In this document: positions 55,945-64,000 of the stretch, piece after piece | How the letters are laid out: every line of letters starts with the position of its first letter | How positions within the stretch are numbered: position 1 is the first letter of the stretch | Assembly (NCBI GenBank): GCA_036936605.1 | Contig: JAUPFV010000005.1 | Span: forward strand, 49,248,742 to 49,312,741 | Direction of reading: 5' to 3' | DNA length: 64,000 nucleotides | DNA from: Limnanthes douglasii subsp. nivea | Taxonomy: Eukaryota; Streptophyta; Magnoliopsida; Brassicales; Limnanthaceae | The notes under the pieces: generated by a model | What the model saw: the letters and a program-made list of their open reading frames with translations, nothing else | Told to the model about the DNA's origin: nothing | The model's database searches: none | Made by a program: the position numbers and the translations under genes

Positions 55945-56620
55945 TCAGTTAAATATTGAGTCAGGGGATCTAAAATATCTTTTAAAATGAATGGCCATAG
56001 TAATTAGAGGGCTTCTGTGGAGTTTGAATTTAGATTTTTTTTTCAGTCTTTTACTAATGATTTTTTTGCTTTCATTTTTTGTATTTAACTTTTCAAAGAC
56101 TGTAGACAATGGTACACTACTTGAAGTTAAAGGTATATGTGACAATGATACTTGTTCATTTGAATAGTTATCTAACTCATTAGATACTGTAAAAATGTTT
56201 CCTAACTCTAAAGTATGAAGAACATCTATGGCTTTATTACTATATACTTCTAATGAATCATTTTCAGGTTTTAATATCAGAATATTACCACACTCATTGT
56301 TTTTGCTTTGATTATACTCAGATTCTTGAGAATTATTATTGTCTATGTTGTTTGTTTAAAGGTTTTTAAAGTCTAAATCTATTAAGTTAGTTTTAGATTC
56401 TAAGGTATCGTCAGATTTTTGTGTGACATTACTGTGTTTGTTCCTTTCAGCCAAAGAAGAATTGTTTTCTATTTTCTAATTTTGATTATTTTTAGCAATT
56501 ACAAATTTTAAATTTTGAACCCAAACTTCCTTTTGGGTAGATGGTGGATTCATCTTTGAGTTTTTTTTAGAATCAGGTTGTTATTATTTACTTTTAGTCG
56601 ACTTTTCTTTGTTTATTGCT
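55945..56620 (-). pseudogene. Degenerate reading frame of unknown identity
   Basis: The minus strand reads about 220 codons with few stops from about 56590 (KMNPPSTQKEVWVQNLKF) through Ser/Asn/Glu-rich sequence to TAA near 55945, the last 66 codons being open. Composition is coding-like but AT-rich, and I recognise no domain. Element D starts immediately to its right and may have inserted in it. Confidence 0.35.
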
Positions 56621-56630
56621 TGATGAGTCC

Positions 56631-57074
56631 GAATTCAGCATGCTCCCCGGACACGGACAGATCAGTCCAAGGCCTCCGGACCGGACAGATCGGACAGATC
56701 ACATGGACCGGACAGATCACTTTGAACACTAAAACCATAGGACTGTTTGAACTATGACAAAAGTACTAAAAAACCTAAACACTTCTTGACTAAGCTACTT
56801 GCTCACCTACTTAGAGCCCATGGGTCTTTGAACATGACCTGGGTCCATTAAACATGACCCGAAAGCCCATAAGGGCCCAAACATCAGGGTATAAATACCC
56901 AACCACCTGCATTAACTATGGGTAATGAAAATTAACTGCTACCAAGCTGCTTAATTATCTCTCTACTCTCTAACCACTTAAACACCCACACACCACCACT
57001 TAAACACCCACACACCACCATAAAACACCAACTGAAATTACCAGCCTACCCTCAGGCGATTATTATCCACACCA
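56631..57074 (+). repeat. Element D 5' LTR
   Basis: 444 bp, TGATGAGTCC...CCACACCA, TATAAATA at 56890-56897, repeated CGGACAGATC units in U3 (56652-56718) and a duplicated ACTTAAACACCCACACACC unit near its end. Possible left target duplication TTGCT (56626-56630); the right partner is outside the window. Confidence 0.92.
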
Positions 57075-57076
57075 AA

Positions 57077-57094
57077 TTGGCGACCACAGTGGGA
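57077..57094 (+). promoter_or_regulatory. Element D primer-binding site
   Basis: TTGGCGACCACAGTGGGA two bases after the LTR; I cannot name the tRNA with certainty. Confidence 0.75.
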
Positions 57095-57147
57095 GGAGAA
57101 AGGTGTCCGAATCAAGCATTCAAAACCTGCTAAGAAACTCTGTCCGT

Positions 57148-59547
57148 ATGAATCCGGACAATCCAGAGCTTCCACCGGCTTTGCTCGAAGTGGTGGAAGA
57201 GAACGATGAATACACTGTCGAAGAGCGTGACAGGCTAAAGTGTGAAATAGAAGCTCTGAGGGCTGAGAAGGCCAAGATGGGCGTGAAAGAAAAATCCAAA
57301 GCATCGGTTGCTCATCACACCGATAACCCCAGAGAGCATGAGTCTTCGAAGACTCATGTGAGCACCAAAAAGACTCATGCCAGTTCTAAGAAGTCTCACC
57401 GGTCCAAGCCTGTGGAGAGTTCTGACTCAAGCTCAGAATCTTCTGATAGCTCTTCGGACAGTGATGGAGTTGAAAAATCCTTGTCCTCTAGCAGCGATGA
57501 GGGTCGAACCAGAAAAAAGCAAAAGCAAATAAAAAATTATTCAAGAAAAAGAGATAGACATGGAAGAATGAAGAAGCATATTGGCAAGGGGTCATCTCAT
57601 AACCGGAGGCATGTGGACAAGATGCTGATGGATCCCTTTGCCTTCCACGATGAACCAGGTATCTTTGCAACTCCCAATGAGGATACTGTGTTCGTTCGTG
57701 GAAGGAATTGGAGGCAATCTCCATTGTCCTCTAAAATTCTGTCCGGAAACCTCCCCAAGAGGTTTGACAGCACCAAAATAGAGAAGTACGATGGCAGTAC
57801 TGATCCGGACAACCATCTGGAGCAATTTAAAAACTTCATGATGAACTTTGACGACGATGATAAACTACTTTGTAGGGCATTCTCCCAATCCTTTACGGGG
57901 AGTGCTCTGAAATGGTACAACAGCCTGCCTCAGGGTTGTATTAAAGATTTCGATACGTTTTGGGTGGCCTTTCGAAGGCAGTTCGTAGGGAGTAAAGAGC
58001 TGAAGGGCAATAGAGACACAATAATCGATTGTGCCCAGGAGCGAAATGAGTCCTTGAAAGAATACATAAGTCGTTTTGTAAACACAAAGAATGGGTTGAC
58101 TGATTGCTTCGAACAAGTAGCAATAGCATCCCTGAAACAGGGTTTGAACCCATGCAATCTAGCTGATTCAGTGACCAGAAAGAAGGCCATGACGTGGGGA
58201 AGGTTGCTGAATCAGGTTGACAAACAAATAAACATCGATGAAACAAAGAAAACCAGGGTGCACAGGCAGGTGAGGTCTACCCCGGTGACATCAAATCCCA
58301 ATCAGAATCAGTCCGGGAACAAAGCAAGAGAAACCAGACAGGGGCATGGTAGGGCAAAGGCTCAGTCTCAGCCAGCAGCTCTTGCTCAGAGTCAACAATC
58401 CAGAAACAAAAGAGGGCCATGGGTCCAACCGGAGTGGTTCGCAGAGTTAAAAGAAAGCGTAGCCACTATCTTTGATAAAACAAAGGATGAGGTGCATTAC
58501 CGGAGACCGACAACACTGCAGTCTCCCAGAGAGCATCGCAACAACTCTTTTTGCCAATATCACAATGATATTGGTCATACCACTGATGATTGCATAGCAT
58601 TGAAACAAGAAGTTCGGAACTTGGGGAAGCTGGGAGCTTACGTTAAAAGAAGAGGAGGCAACAGGCCTGACAACACTCACCGGGTTGGTCCAAGTAATGT
58701 TGCTCCGGAGGGGGCCATGGTTATAGTTGAAAGGTTTGACGTGGAATCTGAATACTTGGATCCTGATCCAACTCGAAACAGAGTGGGTACTATAGAGGAA
58801 TGTTATAGATCGGTCTCCGGGCTCATTAAGTTTTTCGAGTCACTTACAATTTTTGGAGGGGACACTATGACAGCTCCTACTGCTTCTTCGAGGAAGAGGC
58901 ATGTTCATACTTTAGCTACCCAGCTAGAAGGAGGCATGACGTCCTATCAGTCAACAAACTCATTTCCCTTCATTGTGTTTGATGAAGATGATTTAAGGAA
59001 CATTGCTGGCCCTCATGAGGATGCTGTTGTCATAGGAGCATCTATAGGGGGCAATGACATAAGACGAATCTTGGTGGATACTGGAAGCTCAGCCAATATC
59101 CTTTTCCTAACCACTTACAAGAAAATGAAAAATCCAGCTGTAATTCAGAATTCGGACAGGTCAATCGTGGGCTTCACAGGAAGCTCAGCAGATGTGATCG
59201 GGGAGTTTGAAGAAGAGGTGTTATTGGGCAAGGGCCCTTTCAAGAAAATGGTTAGAATACTCTTTATTGTGGTGGATTGTCCCACTTGCTATAATGCTAT
59301 TCTAGGGAGGTCTTGGCTCTCTAGGATGCATGCAGTGGCTTCAACAGTCCACCAATGCTTGAAGTATGCTGTTCAGGGCAGGTTGGAGTTGTCCGGAGTA
59401 GCCAAAAGATTGCAAGAGAATGTTATGCCACTGCCTTGGCTCCTCGAACGCTGGGGGCAGTCCGTATTGATGAACAATAGCAGTTTGAGGGCCTTTCTGG
59501 GGGTGAGGGTGAAACTGATGACCCCAGAGAGACCCCCAGAGTGTTGA
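57148..59547 (+). CDS. Element D gag and protease
   Basis: First ATG at 57148 (MNPDNPELPP); the frame is open from 57103. Coiled coil at about 57190-57270, Ser/Asp-rich and basic stretch to 57610, retrotransposon gag core at about 57690-58230 (LPKRFDSTKIEKYDGS, WYNSLPQGCI), basic linker, a C-x2-H-x4-H-x4-C knuckle (CQYHNDIGHTTDDC) near 58552-58593, and aspartic protease DTGSSAN at 59077. The last 40 or so codons are out of frame: homology shows the protease frame shifts near 59400 to the one that ends at UAG 59478-59480. Confidence 0.88.
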   Translation: MNPDNPELPPALLEVVEENDEYTVEERDRLKCEIEALRAEKAKMGVKEKSKASVAHHTDNPREHESSKTHVSTKKTHASSKKSHRSKPVESSDSSSESSDSSSDSDGVEKSLSSSSDEGRTRKKQKQIKNYSRKRDRHGRMKKHIGKGSSHNRRHVDKMLMDPFAFHDEPGIFATPNEDTVFVRGRNWRQSPLSSKILSGNLPKRFDSTKIEKYDGSTDPDNHLEQFKNFMMNFDDDDKLLCRAFSQSFTGSALKWYNSLPQGCIKDFDTFWVAFRRQFVGSKELKGNRDTIIDCAQERNESLKEYISRFVNTKNGLTDCFEQVAIASLKQGLNPCNLADSVTRKKAMTWGRLLNQVDKQINIDETKKTRVHRQVRSTPVTSNPNQNQSGNKARETRQGHGRAKAQSQPAALAQSQQSRNKRGPWVQPEWFAELKESVATIFDKTKDEVHYRRPTTLQSPREHRNNSFCQYHNDIGHTTDDCIALKQEVRNLGKLGAYVKRRGGNRPDNTHRVGPSNVAPEGAMVIVERFDVESEYLDPDPTRNRVGTIEECYRSVSGLIKFFESLTIFGGDTMTAPTASSRKRHVHTLATQLEGGMTSYQSTNSFPFIVFDEDDLRNIAGPHEDAVVIGASIGGNDIRRILVDTGSSANILFLTTYKKMKNPAVIQNSDRSIVGFTGSSADVIGEFEEEVLLGKGPFKKMVRILFIVVDCPTCYNAILGRSWLSRMHAVASTVHQCLKYAVQGRLELSGVAKRLQENVMPLPWLLERWGQSVLMNNSSLRAFLGVRVKLMTPERPPEC
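59478..59480 (+). promoter_or_regulatory. Candidate readthrough stop between protease and RT in element D
   Basis: CAA-UAG-CAG-UUU, in the frame that continues into RT. Same position as the UAG in B (30371-30369) and C (39801-39803). Confidence 0.6.
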
Positions 59548-60562
59548 TACCGGTTGAAGAGGTGGCGACATACTGTTTGGAAGATGGAAAAAGTGTCAAG
59601 ATAGGGTCTAAAATGCCACCTATGTTGAAGAATGAAATGTTGAAGTTTTTAAGGAACCATCAGCACGTTTTTGCTTGGTGCAATGCTGATGTTACTGGAG
59701 TCCCATCAGATGTGATTTCACACCACCTATCCGTCCGGAGAGATGTAGCTCCAGTAGTTCAAAAAAAAGAGCTTTTTCCAAAGAAAAGGCTGATGTCATT
59801 GTGCAAGAGGTTGACAGGCTCACAAAGATGGGGCACATCAAGGAGTCTCAATACCCTTTGTGGACTGCCAATCCTGTCTTGGTGAAAAAGAAGAATGGAA
59901 AGTGACGCATGTGCATTGACTTCACAGACCTCAATAGAGCTTGCCCAAAAGACTTGTATCCGGTTCCCCGGATCTATCAGTTAGTAGACTCTACCTCTAG
60001 GAACAAGCTGCTTTCCTTTATGGATGCTTTCTCCAGATACAATCAGATTCAAGTAGATCCAAAGGATCAAGAGCATACCACATTTGTCACTGACAGAGGT
60101 CTTCATTGCTACAAAGTAATGCCATTTGGTTTGAAAAATGTTGGGGCTACTTATCAGAGATTAGTCAACAAGGCATTTGCTGATCAAATTGGAAGAAATA
60201 TGGAAGTATACATTGACGATATGATGGTGAAGAGTGTGGATGAGAAGTTGCACTTGTCCGATCTCCAAGAAACTTTTGCCAACTTGGTAAAAGTGAATTT
60301 AAATTTAAACCCTGAAAAGTGTGTGTTCAGAGTGCAGTCCGGGAAGTTTCTAGGCTATATCATAAGTGAGCATGGAATACAGCCCGATCCGAACCAGCTC
60401 AATGCTCTATTCCAAATGGAGCCTCCTCGAAACATCAAAGAAGTACAGCGGTTAACGGGGAGATTAGCTGCCTTAAACAGATTTATCTCAAGGTCTTCGG
60501 ACAGGTGTGCTCCTTTCTTCCAAACTTTGAAGGGTGCAAAGGGCTTTGAATGGACCCCGTAG
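59481..60562 (+). pseudogene. Element D reverse transcriptase
   Basis: 59541-59885 holds the N-terminal part (VFAWCNADVTGVPSDV); a shift near the A-run at 59760 moves the frame. A TGA at 59903 precedes RMCIDFTDLNRACPKDL; then MPFGLKNVGATYQRLV and YIDD at 60209-60220, thumb, and FEWTP ending at TAG 60560-60562. Lesions: one shift, two stops. Confidence 0.87.
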
Positions 60563-61513
60563 TGTGATGAGGCTTTCAATGAGATCAAGAAACACCTGTC
60601 CTCCCCCAAAACTTTGTTCAAGCCAGTCGATGTGGAGACTCTCTTTGTATATTTGGCAGTTTCAAGTTGTGCCATCAGTGATGTGCTGGTAAGAGAGGTC
60701 GATAGTCTTCCCCATCCAGTGTACTACATCAGCAAAAGCTTGATAGATGCAGAGAAGCGTTACTTAAAACTTGAAAAATTGGCATTAGCCCTGGTGATAG
60801 TTGCAAGGAAGATGAGGCCTTATTTCCAGGCTCATCCCATCATCGTCCGGACTTCTTTTCCCTTGAAGAATGTCCTTCAAAAAGCAGACATTTCGAGCAG
60901 AATGACTAAGTGGTCAGTAGAGTTAGGGGACTTCGACATAGACTTTGCTCCCCGAACAGCAGTCAAAGCCCAAACTGTGGCTGATTTTCTTGTCGAATTC
61001 CATTCCGACAGGGATTCGGAGCAAGCTACTGGTATGAAAGATAAAAAATTATGGGTCGACCGAACAGATGGTGGATCAAGCACAATGGGATGTGGTGCAG
61101 GGGTATGCTTAACTTCCCCATATGGAGACAAAATGTACCAGGCTATTTGTTTTGCTTTCAGGGCATCTAATAACGAGTCTGAATACGAAGCAGCTATAGC
61201 TGGGCTTAAATTGGCCTACATTTGTGGGGCTAAGAGGGTCAAGCTGCTAAGCGACTCCCAACTGATTATCCACCATGCCCAAGGCCAGTCTGAGGCTAAG
61301 AAGGAGCAACTTGTGAAATATTTACTCCTCCTAAAAAATGAAGCGCTTAAGTTTAAAAGTGTTGTCTATGAACATATTCCCCGGGCAGAAAATGAGCTAG
61401 CAGACTCACTGGCAACCATAGCATATACGGAGTCATATCCATGGATCCATGTGCTTGAAAGCCCCTCCATTCAACTTTGTAAGGGTAAAGAAGAGGAAAT
61501 TTTTGAAATATAA
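60563..61513 (+). CDS. Element D RNase H and second (archaeal-type) RNase H
   Basis: Same frame as RT after the TAG. First RNase H to about 60890 (HPVYYISKSLIDAEKRYLK), then MTKWSVELGDFDIDFAPRT and the second domain with RTDGGS, NESEYEAAIAG, SDSQLIIHH and NELADSLATIAY, all four acidic positions intact. Ends at TAA 61511-61513. Confidence 0.85.
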   Translation, partial: CDEAFNEIKKHLSSPKTLFKPVDVETLFVYLAVSSCAISDVLVREVDSLPHPVYYISKSLIDAEKRYLKLEKLALALVIVARKMRPYFQAHPIIVRTSFPLKNVLQKADISSRMTKWSVELGDFDIDFAPRTAVKAQTVADFLVEFHSDRDSEQATGMKDKKLWVDRTDGGSSTMGCGAGVCLTSPYGDKMYQAICFAFRASNNESEYEAAIAGLKLAYICGAKRVKLLSDSQLIIHHAQGQSEAKKEQLVKYLLLLKNEALKFKSVVYEHIPRAENELADSLATIAYTESYPWIHVLESPSIQLCKGKEEEIFEI

Positions 61514-61546
61514 GCAAAACAACCACAAGATTGGAGATTTCCTCTC

Positions 61547-62767
61547 ATGCAGTATCTCTCCGATGGTGTTGTGCCTCCAGATAAGTCACAAGCCAGAACA
61601 TTGAAACACAAGGCTCGAGGTTTCATCATATTAAGAGAAGTGTTATACAAGAAGTCTTACAGTAAACCTCTCATGCGCTGTTTGGGGGATGAAGAATCGC
61701 AAATGGTCCTCTCCGAATTACACGATGGTGAGGGGTCAGCCCATTGTGGGTTTAGAGCTTTGACAAGAAGAGTTTTACTCTCCGGTTATTATTGGCCATC
61801 AATCATGAAAGATGCTAAGGAGTTGGTAAAAAGGTGTGACCCATGCCAGAGGTACAGCAATGAAATTCATGTACCAGCCATTCCTATAGAATCAATTTCT
61901 GAGCTTATTCCTTTTGCTCGATGGGGATTGGACTTAGTGGGGCCTCTCCCTGTGGCGTCCGGAGGGCACAAAACTATAATTGTGGCCATCGACTACTTCT
62001 CGAAGTGGATAGAAGCAGCCCCTCTAGTAGGGACAACATCAAAAGTTGTTATAAAATTCATTCTATCCAACATATGTTGCAGATTTGGTGTCTCACAGAA
62101 AATAACAACAGACAATGGGCCACAGTTCGACAATAGAGAAATGGAGAGCTTCTGTGCCTCAAGGGGTATACAGCATTGTTTTTCTTCACCTTTCCACCCA
62201 CAAGCAAATGGGCAGGTTGAAGTGGCTAATAGAACTATACTGTCCGGTTTAAAGAAGAATTTGGAATGGGCTGCTGGGAAGTGGCCTAGTTATTTACAAG
62301 AGGTCTTGTGGGCCTACCGAACAACACCTGGGGCTGCAACACAAGAATCACCCTTTGCCTTGGTCTATGGGATGGATGGAGTAGCTCCCATAGAAGCAAC
62401 TCTCCCCTCTTTTCGTGTTCACAACTTCTCCGAACAGGCTAATGAGATGGCAATCAGAGGTCAACTTGATTTGATAGAAGAAAGACGAGTTAAAGCTCAC
62501 CTTAGAGTTGCACACTATCAAGGCTTGATGAGGAGCAGGTTTGCTTCCAAAGTCAAAAGAAGAGATTTCCAACCAGGGGACAAAGTATTAAGGAAGGTCT
62601 TCTTACACACTAAAGAAAAGCTCTTCGGAAAGCTGGCCCCAACTTGGGAGGGTCCGTATATGGTTGTTGAAAGAATTAAGCCTGGAACTTATTGGTTGGA
62701 AGACAAAGATGGCAGAGTTTTAACTCATCCTTGGAATATTGAGCATCTCCGGATGTACTTGGAATAG
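61547..62767 (+). CDS. Element D integrase
   Basis: Open for 406 codons in the same frame. HHCC zinc-binding region (HCGFRALTRR, CDPCQRY), core with LDLVGPLP, TTDNGPQFD and NGQVEVANRT (all three catalytic acids), then a C-terminal domain with GDKVLRKVF and WEGPYMV typical of Ty3/gypsy, ending HPWNIEHLRMYLE. No chromodomain seen, as expected for this lineage. Confidence 0.9.
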   Translation: MQYLSDGVVPPDKSQARTLKHKARGFIILREVLYKKSYSKPLMRCLGDEESQMVLSELHDGEGSAHCGFRALTRRVLLSGYYWPSIMKDAKELVKRCDPCQRYSNEIHVPAIPIESISELIPFARWGLDLVGPLPVASGGHKTIIVAIDYFSKWIEAAPLVGTTSKVVIKFILSNICCRFGVSQKITTDNGPQFDNREMESFCASRGIQHCFSSPFHPQANGQVEVANRTILSGLKKNLEWAAGKWPSYLQEVLWAYRTTPGAATQESPFALVYGMDGVAPIEATLPSFRVHNFSEQANEMAIRGQLDLIEERRVKAHLRVAHYQGLMRSRFASKVKRRDFQPGDKVLRKVFLHTKEKLFGKLAPTWEGPYMVVERIKPGTYWLEDKDGRVLTHPWNIEHLRMYLE

Positions 62768-63260
62768 CACTTGTGTAAATATTTACTTGTTTAAACATCC
62801 ATGTAAATATTTGGGGGCATATTCTTTCCTCCCCGGTGGCACGGAGAGGTTTTAATGAGGTGTCCGGGCTGTTAAATAAAATTTGATGCCTTCTTAAAAA
62901 TTTTCTAAGTGTTTTTAAAGTTTTGTCCCTTGTCATACTATCCGGACTGAAATATCTAAGGGCTATTTAAACTCTAGCCGGAGAATTTATACACTCTCAC
63001 AATGCAACAACTAAAGGCTACTTAAACTCTGGCTATCAAAATTAAAATGAACAATGAAATAAGATGATGGTTGCATAAAACAGAGATATTCATTGAATGA
63101 AATAACTTAAACTTGCCTTGGCCTTCCAAGGACTTTTAAATAGTCAAGATACAACACAAAAAACCTGTCCGGTCGAGCACCGGACGCCATTACAAAAAAG
63201 AGTGCCTTGGCCTTCCATGGACTTTAGTTTGAATAAAAAATAAACAAAGTAAATCATAAG
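62768..63260. other. Spacer between pol and antisense gene in element D
   Basis: Contains the stretch shared with C (CCGGTGGCACGGAGAGG, TTTTAATGAGGTGTCC) near 62834-62865. The two genes converge here, so their transcripts may overlap. Confidence 0.5.
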
Positions 63261-64000
63261 TTAAGGTTGATCCTTTGAAGATGGCTCACCTTCATACACC
63301 TTCTTGCCTTTGGGATCGCCTTTCTCTTCATCTGGGCTCTCTCCGGTATGCTCTTCATCATCGGATGAGGACGCACTGGAGACTCCATCCTGATCCTCAT
63401 CGGCCATTGTATGATATGGAAGGTCATCATCGTCTACATAACGCCACAAGTCCCCTAGGTTCCTCTTCAGATATTTTTCATGAAAGAGTAGAACCATGTC
63501 ATACCTCACCTTCTCAATCAATAGCTCTTCACTTTTAATCATCTGGTTGGCATAGGCATTGATCCTGGCTTGGATCGTAGCCTCTTGATCCCTTAGCAAA
63601 GTGGTATTCTCCTCGGCAGCCTTGGATGCTGCATTCTCAAGAGCAATCTTATCAGTAATTAGGTTGGTGATGATCTTGTCCTTTGCCTTGGTCTCCTCTT
63701 TTGAGGCAGTAAGGTCTTTCTCCACACCGGACAGCTTCTCCCGGAGGCCTTTGATGGTTTCCTCTAGAGTAGCAACTTTTGTGTTGCTTTCCTCCTGATT
63801 CTTCTTCAATTCCTCATTTGCTTCCTTTAGCATGTGTCCTTTTCACTAGAGACAATGAAAGTCTTACCATTGAAGTTGACAGTGTTAGAGCTGCTTGGAG
63901 GAACGTAGGGCCCTGCGAAGTCGTCTCTAGGGAGGTTGAGGAAGTATTCGCCAAGTTCACCAAGACCGGTGATGTCTACTTCGTCAATGATGAGCTCTCC
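63261..64000 (-). CDS. Antisense gene of element D, C-terminal part, cut by the window edge
   Basis: 63833-63261 is open for 190 codons: a coiled coil (to about residue 115), then DMVLLFHEKYLKRNLGDLW and an acidic Ser/Glu tail. Upstream to 64000 the minus strand matches element A's exon 2 (LGELGEYFLNLPRDDFAGPYV, FNGKTFIVSSEKD) in another frame, so a shift lies near 63835. N-terminal domain and promoter are outside the window. Confidence 0.75.

Larger units (their letters stand above)
56631..64000 (+). mobile_element. Element D: Ty3/gypsy (Tat-like), best preserved copy, runs off the window
   Basis: 5' LTR 56631-57074, primer site, gag-protease, UAG, RT, RNase H, archaeal-type RNase H, integrase to 62767, then the antisense gene whose 5' part and the 3' LTR lie beyond 64000. 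All catalytic motifs of RT, second RNase H and integrase are present; four or five single lesions break the frames. Confidence 0.93.

Noticed and set aside
1..64000. tRNA, rRNA or microRNA genes
   Set aside because: I saw no cloverleaf with A and B boxes and no 5S or 45S stretch. Primer-site strings are only the 3' tRNA complement. A covariance search would be decisive.

Overview
This window is plant nuclear DNA, almost certainly from a eudicot. It is AT-rich, has one plant-type hexokinase gene, an integrated Caulimoviridae-like pararetrovirus and a deep nest of plant LTR retrotransposons. I see no bacterial, organellar or CRISPR features. The species cannot be named from the sequence.

Layout. 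1-2337 is AT-rich intergenic DNA. 2338-3888 (-) is an intronless hexokinase-like gene. 4664-11531 (+) is one slightly more than unit-length copy of an endogenous pararetrovirus (unit 6,688 bp between repeated primer-binding sites), with movement, capsid, protease, RT and RNase H domains, a C-terminal region I do not recognise, its promoter and a repeated leader; RT/RNase H is broken. From about 12754 to beyond 53365 lies a very old minus-strand Ty3/gypsy element (called E here) into which later elements jumped. A (13471-17541, minus) sits inside or beside its left LTR. C (about 21261-47197, plus) sits between the ends of E. B (22496-38776, minus) sits inside the gag of C. F (31531-36984, plus, Ty1/copia) sits inside the gag of B. 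Target-site duplications are visible for A (TACTT), B (ATGTA) and F (GGCTG), so the order E, C, B, F is readable. 53366-56630 is AT-rich with a MULE-type MITE, a tandem duplication and an unidentified degenerate reading frame. 56631-64000 is D (plus), the best preserved Ty3/gypsy copy, of the same family as A, running off the right edge.

A, B, C and D share an uncommon architecture. Gag-pol runs one way. Between pol and the 3' LTR there is an antisense gene with its own TATA box and, where visible, a G-box (ACACGTG). In A it also has an intron that keeps frame. Its product has a domain like the Pfam family named putative gypsy type transposon (PF04195, Transposase_28), then a coiled coil and an acidic tail. 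The second RNase H-like (archaeal-type) domain in pol and the extra antisense frame point to the Tat/Ogre side of Ty3/gypsy.

The most interesting signals are: (1) a UAG stop followed by CAG-YYN, the tobamovirus-type readthrough context, about 400 nt after the protease active site in B, C and D; (2) the antisense gene with its conserved promoter, kept in A although nearly all of gag-pol is deleted; (3) a chimeric copia element in which one element's coding region, LTR and primer site lie inside another element's LTR pair; (4) an intronless hexokinase with altered phosphate-binding residues; (5) several foldback structures. All protein assignments are from reading motifs by eye; no database search was run.
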